Assembly (NCBI GenBank): GCA_905479945.1
Contig: CAJQOP010000085.1
Span: 1 to 64,000 of the forward strand
Length of the DNA stretch: 64,000 nucleotides
Direction of reading: 5' to 3'
Source: an uncultured Glaciecola sp.
Lineage (GTDB): Bacteria; Pseudomonadota; Gammaproteobacteria; Enterobacterales; Alteromonadaceae
Shown here: piece by piece, positions 56,488 to 64,000 of the stretch
How positions within the stretch are numbered: the first letter of the stretch is position 1
How the letters are laid out: each line of letters begins with the position of its first letter
Made by a program: the position numbers and the translations under genes
The notes under the pieces: generated by a model
Databases searched by the model: none
Seen by the model: only the letters and a program-made list of their open reading frames with translations
What the model was told of the DNA's origin: nothing

Positions 56488-57507
56488 ATGCCAGTGTCTG
56501 TTCTAATCTGCGATGATTCTAGTTTCGCCCGAAAGGCTATGGCTAGATCGCTTCCTGATGGTTGGAACATTAATATTTCATTCGCAGAGCATGGGCAACA
56601 GGCCATTGATATGGTCAAAGAAGGCAAGGGTGATATCCTCTTTCTTGATTTGAATATGCCCATATTGGATGGTTTTCAGACCATGCAAATTATACGTAAC
56701 GAAGACCTCCCTACACTTGTTATTGTTGTTTCTGGTGATGTCCAGCAAGAAGCTCGCAATCGTATGCTAGCGCTAGGGGCTATCGATTTCATTCGAAAAC
56801 CTATAGATAATGAGAAGCTGACCGTAATCCTTGCGAAGTATGGTATTTATAATGGTGATGCCAGTTCTGAAAAGCGAGAACAAAGCAATTTATTATCTGA
56901 AAACGCTGATGAAGCAGAAAAGCTCGATGCATTTAGAGAACTAGCTAATGTTGCAATGGGCCAAGCGGGCGAAAATTTAGCGTCCATTTTGAATGAATTT
57001 ATAGAGCTGCCTATCCCAAATGTGAGCTTGTTGCATAGCAATGAACTTCACATGGCGCTTGATGAAGTTCATCGAAACTCTCAAATGTCGGCGGTTTCCA
57101 AAGGCTTCATTAGTAGCGGTATTAGTGGTGAAGCTATCATTCTTTTTAATGACAGCAACGTACAAAATATGGCTAATTTATTAGGGGATGATATTACTAA
57201 TGAGGATGATAGCGGCGAAATTGAAGTACTCATGGATATTTCGAACATTCTTATTGGTGCTTGTTTAAATGCGCTATCTACGCAGTTAAATGTTAAATTC
57301 ACGCATAACTCACCAATAATACTCGGTATGCATTGTGACTTATATGACTTGATGCAAGGTCAAACGTCAAGGTGGAATAAAGTCTTAGCAATTGAAATTG
57401 CCTATGCCATTTCAAAGCACAATATTAATTTTGAGCTCTTACTGTTGATCCCTGATAAAGATGTGGATACGGTGTTTAATCGTTTAGTTTTTCAAAAGGA
57501 GGGCTAA
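56488..57507 (+). CDS. Response regulator with CheC-like phosphatase domain
   Basis: The 339-residue protein has a receiver domain (1-120, Asp54 in LFLDLNMP, KPID) followed by a CheC/CheX-type domain. Helix 1 of that domain carries FRELANVAMGQAGENLAS and helix 2 carries LMDISNILIGACLNAL, the E/D-x2-N sites of CheC phosphatases. It could dephosphorylate another regulator or be activated by phosphorylation. The stop TAA directly abuts the ATG of the diguanylate cyclase gene, so the two work as a pair. Confidence 0.88.
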   Translation: MPVSVLICDDSSFARKAMARSLPDGWNINISFAEHGQQAIDMVKEGKGDILFLDLNMPILDGFQTMQIIRNEDLPTLVIVVSGDVQQEARNRMLALGAIDFIRKPIDNEKLTVILAKYGIYNGDASSEKREQSNLLSENADEAEKLDAFRELANVAMGQAGENLASILNEFIELPIPNVSLLHSNELHMALDEVHRNSQMSAVSKGFISSGISGEAIILFNDSNVQNMANLLGDDITNEDDSGEIEVLMDISNILIGACLNALSTQLNVKFTHNSPIILGMHCDLYDLMQGQTSRWNKVLAIEIAYAISKHNINFELLLLIPDKDVDTVFNRLVFQKEG

Positions 57508-58482
57508 ATGAGTAGCGTGATAGAAGAACTTAGTGAATTGCATTGGCAACAAGACCTTTTAGGCTCTATTGAAGTAGGTATTACGGTAGTAGACAAAAAT
57601 TTCACTGTTGCTGTGTGGAACCAGTTTATGGAAAATCACAGCAGCGTAAGACCAAGCCAAATTTCGGGTAAGAATTTATTCAAGTTCTTCCCAGAAATCG
57701 ATGAAACGTGGTTCAGAAGGAAGTGTGAGCCTGTATTTAATATGGGCAGTCCAGCATTTATTATTTGGGAACAGCGCCCTTACGTCTTTAAATTTGGCAC
57801 CAGTCGACCTATTACCTCAACATCTGACAACATGTACCAAAATGTGACCATATTTCCGTTGGCATCAACTACGGGTGAAATCGACCGAATTTGTGTGCTG
57901 GTATATGATGTAACTGATCAGGCAATTGCAAAGAAGAGCATCGAAGGACTCAACGATCGCTTGAAAGAAGTGAGCCGAGTTGACGGTTTAACGGGCCTAT
58001 ATAACAGACGCTATTGGCAAGAACGTTTTGATCGTGAATATAAAATGGCAATGCGGACAGAGCCTGATATTTGTGCGGTTATGCTGGATATCGATCATTT
58101 TAAAAAAGTGAATGATACATATGGTCATCACGCTGGCGATTTGGTTATTCAGCGTCTAGCTAAATTAATTAAGTTAGCAACACGTGAAACTGATATTTGC
58201 GGACGCTATGGTGGTGAGGAATTTTGCATTATTTTGCCCAGTACGACCGAAAAAACGGCTAAAATAATGGCTGAACGACTACGAAAGTTGGTTGAGATGG
58301 ATGCGGTTCAATATGAAGATATTAAAATAAAAGTTACTATCAGCATCGGTGTAGCGCAATTCAGCAAAGAATATCGAGAATCTGTTTTGTGGCTTGAAGA
58401 TGCTGATAAGGCATTATATTTAGCTAAGGAAAGTGGGCGTAATAAAGTAATGCTTGCACACGAGCAAAATGACAAGATTTAA
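57508..58482 (+). CDS. PAS-GGDEF diguanylate cyclase
   Basis: The 324-residue protein has an N-terminal PAS domain (about 10-140, GSIEVGITVVDKNFTVAVWNQ) and a GGDEF domain. GGEEF lies near 235-239 with an RxxD inhibitory site (RETD) five residues before it. It has no membrane segment, so it should sense a cytoplasmic cue and make cyclic di-GMP. Translation is coupled to the REC-CheC gene, which probably controls it. Confidence 0.95.
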   Translation: MSSVIEELSELHWQQDLLGSIEVGITVVDKNFTVAVWNQFMENHSSVRPSQISGKNLFKFFPEIDETWFRRKCEPVFNMGSPAFIIWEQRPYVFKFGTSRPITSTSDNMYQNVTIFPLASTTGEIDRICVLVYDVTDQAIAKKSIEGLNDRLKEVSRVDGLTGLYNRRYWQERFDREYKMAMRTEPDICAVMLDIDHFKKVNDTYGHHAGDLVIQRLAKLIKLATRETDICGRYGGEEFCIILPSTTEKTAKIMAERLRKLVEMDAVQYEDIKIKVTISIGVAQFSKEYRESVLWLEDADKALYLAKESGRNKVMLAHEQNDKI

Positions 58483-58491
58483 CAAATTTTT

Positions 58492-58815
58492 CTAAGGACG
58501 AATACCAACCACGTCAAGTGGGCAGACTCCGTCACCTTCCAAGTATAAAATGCACATTGATAACTGATTCTTAATACACTCGTCACTTCTAATAAGTGGT
58601 TCTTCCCAATATTGCGCTTGATGTAAAACATGCCAAAAAATTCTCTCCTTGTGGCTATAAGGCTGGCACCTTTGGTTTTTTACTTGTGACCACTCCTCAA
58701 ATGTATCCCACAAGAAACATTCAAGCTCGGTATAGGGCAGTTCATTTTGCCAATATGAGCGCATATAAAAAGCGAGTTGTTCTGCTTTGCGATCAATGAA
58801 ATTTTGAACCAACAA
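58492..58815 (-). CDS. Small conserved-looking hypothetical protein
   Basis: The 107-residue protein is rich in Trp, Glu, Gln and Tyr (QLAFYMRSYWQNELPYTELECFLWDTFEEW). Cysteines occur at spaced positions, and the C-terminus reads GDGVCPLDVVGIRP. It is soluble with no signal peptide. It is convergent with the diguanylate cyclase, only 10 bp away. I do not recognise the family, but the composition is coding-like. Confidence 0.6.
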   Translation of the reverse strand: MLVQNFIDRKAEQLAFYMRSYWQNELPYTELECFLWDTFEEWSQVKNQRCQPYSHKERIFWHVLHQAQYWEEPLIRSDECIKNQLSMCILYLEGDGVCPLDVVGIRP

Positions 58816-58953
58816 GGTAGTTTGCCAACGATTAATAGTCTAAGAGGTCATTAAAGTATAGGTAGTGAATGTGGGTTCATGCAATATCAGGCGTAAATAT
58901 TGCCTAAATTATTGTATTTATTCAATATATAGTCGATTGAAGGCTGGAAAATA

Positions 58954-59961
58954 CTACCAACCTAAATATGTTGTCCAGCCCTTAAGGAGCCGCGCTATAT
59001 ACTCCATCTGAGCTTGGTCTAATGTTTGACCCACAACTTCTGACTGTCGATAGATTTCTTTTAACTCGGTCATTGCCTTTGTTTTGCGTTTGCTTTGCGT
59101 CTGCTTGCTCCAGTTATTGTCCTGAGCACTAATGAGATCAAGCAGTGGCATTGGTGTTTGCGCAACAATCATGGGTATTTTATTGTTCAGCTTTCGTATT
59201 GGCCAATAAGGGTTGTTGATGATAATTGCATCTATATTCTTAGCTGCTTCGTTACCTTCAGCACTTAGTTTCATAATAGTCGCTGCAGTTATGCCTTGGC
59301 TAATGACTATACGATGCCCCATCGTAGCTTGCATATGTTCAAATGCGGATTCTAAATATGCTGCTATTTCAAGAGAATAAATGACTAAGTCGGCTTCGCT
59401 TATACCGCCAACTTGCGAGCGACTATTCGCGATAGTAGTCTCGGATGTTATCTCACTAACACTACTCTCTAATAGGTCAGGGGCTGGTGCTGCCTCTGTC
59501 TCTGTCTCTGTCTCTGTGTTACTGACTGGTATGTCGTCTTGAACATCAGCTTCAGCTTGTTTGTTTTCCGTTTGTTCATCTTTGTTTTCTGGTATAGGCA
59601 ATACAACATTGGACACTTGGCTCAACCCAAGGGAAGGCATGGTGACGGTGGCCCAGCCAATGGCAGGAAGTGCATCTGCTACCTGTGTTAGCGAGTTGGT
59701 TCGACCGAATGCCATATCTGCATCACCAATAATAAATACAACGCCCTTTGTAATGACCTGTTCGGACTCCATTATAAGAATAGGAACCTGACGATCACCT
59801 AAGGAAATGAGTGTGAATTCATCTTCGTGCAATTGATTGCGCATGTCATATCTAGTAACTTCACTAAAAGACATATTTTGCGCAAAGCCGTGTAATGGTG
59901 CTGTCAACATAAGCAGGAATGCGAGCCGAGTGAAAGTTGCTCTTTTCTTTATTTTTAACAT
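58954..59961 (-). CDS. DUF3530 family exported alpha/beta-hydrolase-like protein
   Basis: The 335-residue protein has a signal peptide (FTRLAFLLMLTAPLHGFAQ) and regions typical of DUF3530: VVFIIGDADMAFG near 75, AIGWATVTMPSLGL, the nucleophile-elbow-like IVISQGITAAT and a final WTTYLGW. The expected serine elbow (GxSxG) reads SQGITA, so the nucleophile is not conserved. A Glu/Thr-rich linker encoded by a 6-bp repeat lies near residue 150. A terminator separates it from the upstream TonB receptor. Confidence 0.8.
   Translation of the reverse strand: MLKIKKRATFTRLAFLLMLTAPLHGFAQNMSFSEVTRYDMRNQLHEDEFTLISLGDRQVPILIMESEQVITKGVVFIIGDADMAFGRTNSLTQVADALPAIGWATVTMPSLGLSQVSNVVLPIPENKDEQTENKQAEADVQDDIPVSNTETETETEAAPAPDLLESSVSEITSETTIANSRSQVGGISEADLVIYSLEIAAYLESAFEHMQATMGHRIVISQGITAATIMKLSAEGNEAAKNIDAIIINNPYWPIRKLNNKIPMIVAQTPMPLLDLISAQDNNWSKQTQSKRKTKAMTELKEIYRQSEVVGQTLDQAQMEYIARLLKGWTTYLGW
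59494..59517 (+). repeat. 6-bp coding microsatellite in the DUF3530 gene
   Basis: CTCTGT is repeated four times. On the minus strand it encodes alternating Thr-Glu in the linker of the exported protein. The 6-base unit keeps frame and can change length without frameshift. Confidence 0.8.
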
Positions 59962-60133
59962 ATCCTAAAAAATACTCTTATTATAGATTTCGCTAGACTA
60001 CTACTTATCGGCAATTTACGGCGCTTAGTGAATCAAATTAGGAGAACTTATAAAGTTGACTGTCAATTTAGTTGGCGCGGGAATAAGCAAAGGCAGCTTA
60101 TACAATTCCAAATACAATATGAGCATAAACAAA

Positions 60134-60157
60134 AAAAGCAGCCAATTGGCTGCTTTT
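60134..60157 (-). terminator. Intrinsic terminator of the TonB receptor gene
   Basis: AAAAGCAGCC and GGCTGCTTTT form a perfect 10-bp stem around AATT. On the minus strand it is followed by a further run of Ts. It is 30 bp after the receptor's stop codon. Confidence 0.9.
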
Positions 60158-60187
60158 AATATCGTTTTTACTTAGTTCTAGCGAATA

Positions 60188-62641
60188 TTAGAATTCGTAA
60201 GAAATTGAGGCACCAAAGGTTCTTGGCTGATTAGGATAGGCATTGAAACTGCCACTTTGGATTGGTGGTGGGAATGAAGACAAGAAATACTCATCATTAT
60301 TCAAATTACGTACCCAAACTTGCAAGCCAATACCATTTTCCATGTTCAAACCAGCACTAGCATTCCAAGTACTAACAGCTCTGGTTAATTCCGGTGGCAC
60401 GTTAGACACTAACTGAACTTCACTTTCATATTGGTAATCGGTACGAGCGTAACCGCTCATGCCATTATCAAACTCGAAATTATACGTGATACCAGCATTG
60501 AACGTGCGCTCATGTATACCAAATGGTTTCTCACCAGACAAATCGACAACGCCGGTTAAGCCTGAAGCGCCCACGAATGAATCGTAGATAGGATCGAGTA
60601 ACATACCAGCAAAAGTAACGTCGATATCATCAGTCACATTGAATTTTGCATCGAACTCAACCCCTTTAGTGGATTGCTGCCCCGCGTTTGCTAATACAAA
60701 GCCTGTACCGACGAAGGTACTAGATTGGAATCCTTCAATAGTTTGGTCGAACGCAGTTACGTTAATAGCTGCATTTTCGAAGCGCGTTTTAATTCCTAAC
60801 TCGTAAACTGTGGTTTCTTCTGGGCCCGCAAAACGCGTACCATAGCTTTGGTTAGACTGCGTTAAGCCTGCTGTTGCAAGTGCTGCGGCTGAAGCAGGAA
60901 ACGGACGTGTGTCACGAGATAAGTTCCATGATGTGCCTTTAAAGCCAGTGGCAGCGGTAGCAAATAGGTTAACGTTTTTGTTAACTTTGTAGGCTAAACG
61001 CATGCTCCAAGTGGTTTTGCTGTCGGACGTTTTACCATCTTCAACCGAGTTTGGAAACACAAGTTGTGGTGGTAAAAATTGGACACCTTGCAATGTAGGT
61101 ATAAATGGCGCCAAAGGTGGCGCTACAACTGCAAGTGGAGCACCAAACACAGTCAAGTCGTTATTTAAATCAATAGAAGACAATACTTCGGTATTATTAG
61201 ATTCAATGGTGACCTCTTTTTCATCTTTGGTATAACTGGCACCAAAGGTCGCGGTAAGGTCTTCAGTTAGGTCATAATCGAGACTAACGAATAAGGAGTA
61301 AGCTTGGTTTTCTTGCTCAAATTCGGTATTCAGAGTTTGATCCGCTCCAAAGAATGTTCCTGGAGCTAGTCCAAATAAGCCTTCAACCGGAGCAAATATT
61401 GGCGCCAAGCCTAATATATCAAAGAATGGTCGTGATCCTGCACCATAGTACAAGGTATCGCCAGTATCAACAGTCTCATCGAAATAGAAACCACCAATCA
61501 ACCAATCGAAGGCCTCATCACCGTTAGACGTCAAACGAAACTCTTGTGTAAACGTATCAATATCAGTATGACCTTCTTCGGTCAAAATATCCAAAGAGGT
61601 GTAATCAACGTCACTAAAATAGTTTGATTTGTTGTTACGTAATGCAGTAATAGAGATAAAAGAAAAGTTTTCGTAATCAACATCAATTTGCAGTGATACG
61701 CCGCCATCTTCAACACTATTGTCTGGGTCGACATTTAACGCTGACTCAAATGCGAAAGGGTCATCTGTATCTAATACAGTGCCGCCTAAAGCTCTAACTG
61801 CTGCTGTCGTTGGGCCGTTTATAACATCGGCAACTGTACAGCAAGCTTCGTCAATTTCGCTGTAATCAGCAATGAAGCGAAAGCTCACATCATCTGTTGG
61901 CTCATACAGCGCTTGGCCTCTGAGGTTCCAACGATCTTTATTATTAATATCGCCTAAACCAACCACGCTTTCAGTGTAGCCATCGCGCGTATTCATACCG
62001 CCTGATAAGCTATAAGCTAAGTTATCAGTAATTGCATCGGTTACGTGAGCTTTTAAAATGCGTTGATTGTAATTACCGATGGTAGCTTCAGCTTTACCTT
62101 CAAGGTTAAATGAAGGCGCTTCGGTTCTTACGTTGATAACCCCTGCAGAAGCATTCTTACCGAATAGTGTGCTTTGTGGGCCACTTAAAATTTCTACTTG
62201 TTGCAAGCGCGGTAAGTCGCCAATTTGAGCTGCGGCTCTTGAACGGTAAACACCATCTATAAATACACCTACAGATGGCTCGATGCCGGTGTTATTAGTA
62301 CCGTTACCAAAGCCACGAATTGAGAAGTTGGTATTGGTTGAACGTTGCAAGGGTGTCACGCGCAGCGTTGGAACTAAGCTTTGCAAGTCGCCTATATCTA
62401 GAACTTTTGTTTGTAATATATCTTTAGCGCTAGTCACTGATACAGCAATTGGAGTCTCTTGTAATCCAGTGGAGCGTTTTGATGCCGTAATGACGATGGT
62501 TTCGAATTCTTGCTCGTTTTCTGGCTCTTCTTGAGCAAGCACGGCGTTTGAAGTAAAGCCTAAAGATATTGCTACAAGCAAAGCGATGGGCTTGGTTTTA
62601 AATTGTTTCGGTAAGTATTGAATCATTAATGTTCTCATCAT
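60188..62641 (-). CDS. TonB-dependent outer-membrane receptor
   Basis: The 817-residue protein has a signal peptide ending SNAVLAQ, a TonB box-like ETIVITASKR, a plug domain (about 60-165, including NFSIRGFGNGTNNTG and GVFIDGVYRSRAA) and a 22-strand barrel ending in SISYEF. It takes up a ligand across the outer membrane using TonB energy. A plug cysteine pair is absent. I see no Fur box, so iron regulation is not shown. The ligand may be a glycan, vitamin or siderophore. No transport neighbours are present. Confidence 0.92.
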   Translation of the reverse strand: MMRTLMIQYLPKQFKTKPIALLVAISLGFTSNAVLAQEEPENEQEFETIVITASKRSTGLQETPIAVSVTSAKDILQTKVLDIGDLQSLVPTLRVTPLQRSTNTNFSIRGFGNGTNNTGIEPSVGVFIDGVYRSRAAAQIGDLPRLQQVEILSGPQSTLFGKNASAGVINVRTEAPSFNLEGKAEATIGNYNQRILKAHVTDAITDNLAYSLSGGMNTRDGYTESVVGLGDINNKDRWNLRGQALYEPTDDVSFRFIADYSEIDEACCTVADVINGPTTAAVRALGGTVLDTDDPFAFESALNVDPDNSVEDGGVSLQIDVDYENFSFISITALRNNKSNYFSDVDYTSLDILTEEGHTDIDTFTQEFRLTSNGDEAFDWLIGGFYFDETVDTGDTLYYGAGSRPFFDILGLAPIFAPVEGLFGLAPGTFFGADQTLNTEFEQENQAYSLFVSLDYDLTEDLTATFGASYTKDEKEVTIESNNTEVLSSIDLNNDLTVFGAPLAVVAPPLAPFIPTLQGVQFLPPQLVFPNSVEDGKTSDSKTTWSMRLAYKVNKNVNLFATAATGFKGTSWNLSRDTRPFPASAAALATAGLTQSNQSYGTRFAGPEETTVYELGIKTRFENAAINVTAFDQTIEGFQSSTFVGTGFVLANAGQQSTKGVEFDAKFNVTDDIDVTFAGMLLDPIYDSFVGASGLTGVVDLSGEKPFGIHERTFNAGITYNFEFDNGMSGYARTDYQYESEVQLVSNVPPELTRAVSTWNASAGLNMENGIGLQVWVRNLNNDEYFLSSFPPPIQSGSFNAYPNQPRTFGASISYEF

Positions 62642-63005
62642 ATTACGGGAAATTTTTTATTTTTATTTGACCATAAGGTGGGGGATGCAAAATCTACCCG
62701 TTAGTAATTGCATATATATCCAACCTCATATCGCCATTGACCCATTTACTTAACTAGAAGACTTTTTAATCGATGTTAAATAAATGTTGCAGAACGTCTA
62801 GAGAATAAACGGATTTGCTGCTCTAGGCAACTGGAAAGTCGGGTTGTTAGTAACAAATACATAACAAATATGTAACTAAATTTAAAGTTTTCAATGGATA
62901 CAAACAAAAATTCAATGTTTTGGAAAAAATAAGGACTATATATTTATTTAATTTATAGTTGAATAATTATACAAAATAGCAATTCTGAGGGCCGAGGGGA
63001 GTCTT
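62642..63005. other. 364-bp AT-rich gap between rluA and the TonB receptor gene
   Basis: No ORF, tRNA or clear terminator is visible. The region is very AT-rich close to the rluA end and should contain the receptor promoter on the minus strand. I could not identify a Fur, CRP or other operator. Confidence 0.5.
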
Positions 63006-63683
63006 TTAACTGTCTGTTTTTTCTTGTTGAAATGGATGAATTGACTCGAATCGCAATTTCTCTCCGGAAACAGGATGAGTAAACTCATGCATCTGCGCAT
63101 GCAAGCATAAACGAGAACTCATCTTTTGTGCTTGCTCATGCGCATATAACCGGTCACCTAATATAGGGTGACCCAGCGCCAACATATGCACTCTTAGTTG
63201 ATGTGAACGCCCAGTAATCGGAGTTAACTTCATTAAGCTTGAATAGGTATCTCGCTGTACAACCAACCAATGCGTTTGCGATGACTTCCCGTGCTCATGA
63301 TCAACCATTTGCTTTGGCCTATTTGGCCAATCACAAATTAAGGGTAAATCGATTTCACCTGAGTTTTCGTGCACGTGGCCAAATACTCTGGCAAAGTAGG
63401 TTTTTGAGGTTTGGCGGTTTTCGAATTGAAGAGAAATGTGCACGTGTGCAGGTTTATTTAAGGCCATAATTATTATGCCAGAGGTGGACATATCTAAACG
63501 ATGCACAATGCTTGCAGTTGGAAAAACGCGCTGCACTCTAACTTGCAGACAATCACGGAGTTCGATGCCTTTTCCCGGCACAGTTAACAGCCCTGGCTGT
63601 TTGTCGAGTACCAAAATATCATCATCTTGATATAGAATCGAAAAGTACGGCGTTACTGGCGGTGAATAATTTAAAATTGCCAT
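63006..63683 (-). CDS. rluA: Dual-specificity tRNA/23S rRNA pseudouridine synthase RluA
   Basis: The 225-residue protein has the RluA signature SIVHRLDMSTSGIIIMALNK with the catalytic Asp. It also has KTYFARVFG, the ITGRSHQLRVHMLALGHPILGD motif and no S4 domain, like E. coli RluA (219 residues). It makes pseudouridine at tRNA position 32 and 23S rRNA position 746. It starts immediately after the rapA stop codon, the same pairing as in E. coli. Confidence 0.95.
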   Translation of the reverse strand: MAILNYSPPVTPYFSILYQDDDILVLDKQPGLLTVPGKGIELRDCLQVRVQRVFPTASIVHRLDMSTSGIIIMALNKPAHVHISLQFENRQTSKTYFARVFGHVHENSGEIDLPLICDWPNRPKQMVDHEHGKSSQTHWLVVQRDTYSSLMKLTPITGRSHQLRVHMLALGHPILGDRLYAHEQAQKMSSRLCLHAQMHEFTHPVSGEKLRFESIHPFQQEKTDS

Positions 63684-64000
63684 TTAAGGGTTATTCACTA
63701 CCACCCGCAAGCTATCTAAATATGGTTCTGCATTTGAAATTATGTCAGTTAGAGTTGCTTTTTGTGTCTCTATAAATTGGATTTCTTCATCACGTATAGA
63801 AGGGTTAGCTTTCTGTAATGAACGTAAACGACTGATTTCAGCGCCTAGTTCCGCCTGCATGTTGGCCAATGCGATATCTTGTTGTTCTGCCAAATCGGCA
63901 TGGCCTAAGGCCAAGCTTTTTTCTATACCTGAGGTAATCTGATCCGCTAATGCTTGCAATAACTGCAAGGCTACTTTGCGTTTGACTTTAAATAACTGGT
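63684..64000 (-). CDS. rapA: RNA polymerase-associated helicase RapA, C-terminal end (5' part outside window)
   Basis: The frame is open from the window edge to TAA 63684-63686, giving 105 residues. The helical segment (IEKSLALGHADLAEQQ, LGAEISRLRSLQKANPSIRDEEIQFIE) and the end (YLDSLRVVVNN) match the C-terminus of RapA/HepA, a SWI2/SNF2 ATPase that recycles stalled RNA polymerase. Adjacency to rluA supports this. Catalytic motifs lie beyond the window. Confidence 0.85.
   Translation of the reverse strand, partial: QLFKVKRKVALQLLQALADQITSGIEKSLALGHADLAEQQDIALANMQAELGAEISRLRSLQKANPSIRDEEIQFIETQKATLTDIISNAEPYLDSLRVVVNNP

Noticed and set aside
62642-63005. Fur box upstream of the TonB receptor
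   Set aside because: I looked for GATAATGATAATCATTATC-like sequence and found none convincing in the AT-rich gap.

Overview
The window reads as chromosomal DNA of a marine gammaproteobacterium of the Alteromonadales, most likely Alteromonadaceae (Glaciecola/Paraglaciecola/Alteromonas-like). This is inferred from the visibly AT-rich sequence, the sfsA-dksA-gluQ-pcnB-folK-panB-panC and ftsY-ftsE-ftsX-rpoH orders, rapA next to rluA, a MetJ/MetF pair, an EAL-HDOD pair and several 7TMR-DISM diguanylate cyclases. I saw no tRNA, rRNA, CRISPR array, insertion sequence, prophage or integron. Most genes are core housekeeping genes. TTG start codons with good Shine-Dalgarno sequences are unusually frequent.

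Layout. 1-1.9 kb: end of a surface polysaccharide cluster (glycosyltransferase, flippase). 2.1-7.1 kb: a nitric-oxide sensing module with H-NOX (hnoX), its histidine kinase (hnoK), a response regulator with a degenerate HD-GYP domain (hnoD-like) and a sigma-54-type response regulator (hnoC-like). An in-frame TAA cuts the last of these off from its Fis-type DNA-binding domain. 7.3-11.5 kb: an unusual Nramp transporter, a UPF0149 protein, HemJ and a CLC chloride protein. 11.6-21.8 kb: erpA, tatABC, tatD, two tandem membrane diguanylate cyclases, hemB. 21.9-27.9 kb (minus strand): panC, panB, folK, pcnB, gluQ, dksA, sfsA. 28-35.5 kb: pepB, yhgN, a DUF416 gene, rsmD, ftsYEX. 35.6-39.3 kb: two EAL-HDOD proteins and rpoH. 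39.4-44.1 kb: a GNAT/thioesterase, dtd, pip, soxR with a near-perfect SoxR box, and a PadR pair. 44.4-51.3 kb: a DUF2959 lipoprotein, metJ/metF with Met boxes, a YihY-like protein, a lysozyme-like lipoprotein, an M24 peptidase, mutH, rppH. 51.3-58.5 kb: ptsP, a TauE/SafE protein, lgt, thyA, and a REC-CheC plus diguanylate cyclase operon. 58.5-64 kb: a DUF3530 protein, a TonB receptor, rluA and the 3' end of rapA.

The most interesting parts are regulatory. The H-NOX module keeps every residue expected for heme and zinc binding, yet its transcription factor is interrupted. Cyclic-di-GMP proteins are dense: three diguanylate cyclases with catalytic and inhibitory motifs, two EAL-HDOD proteins and one degenerate HD-GYP protein. 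SoxR has a classic 19-bp-spacer target promoter next to its own gene, and this promoter points at an unannotated 34-codon ORF with a good ribosome binding site.
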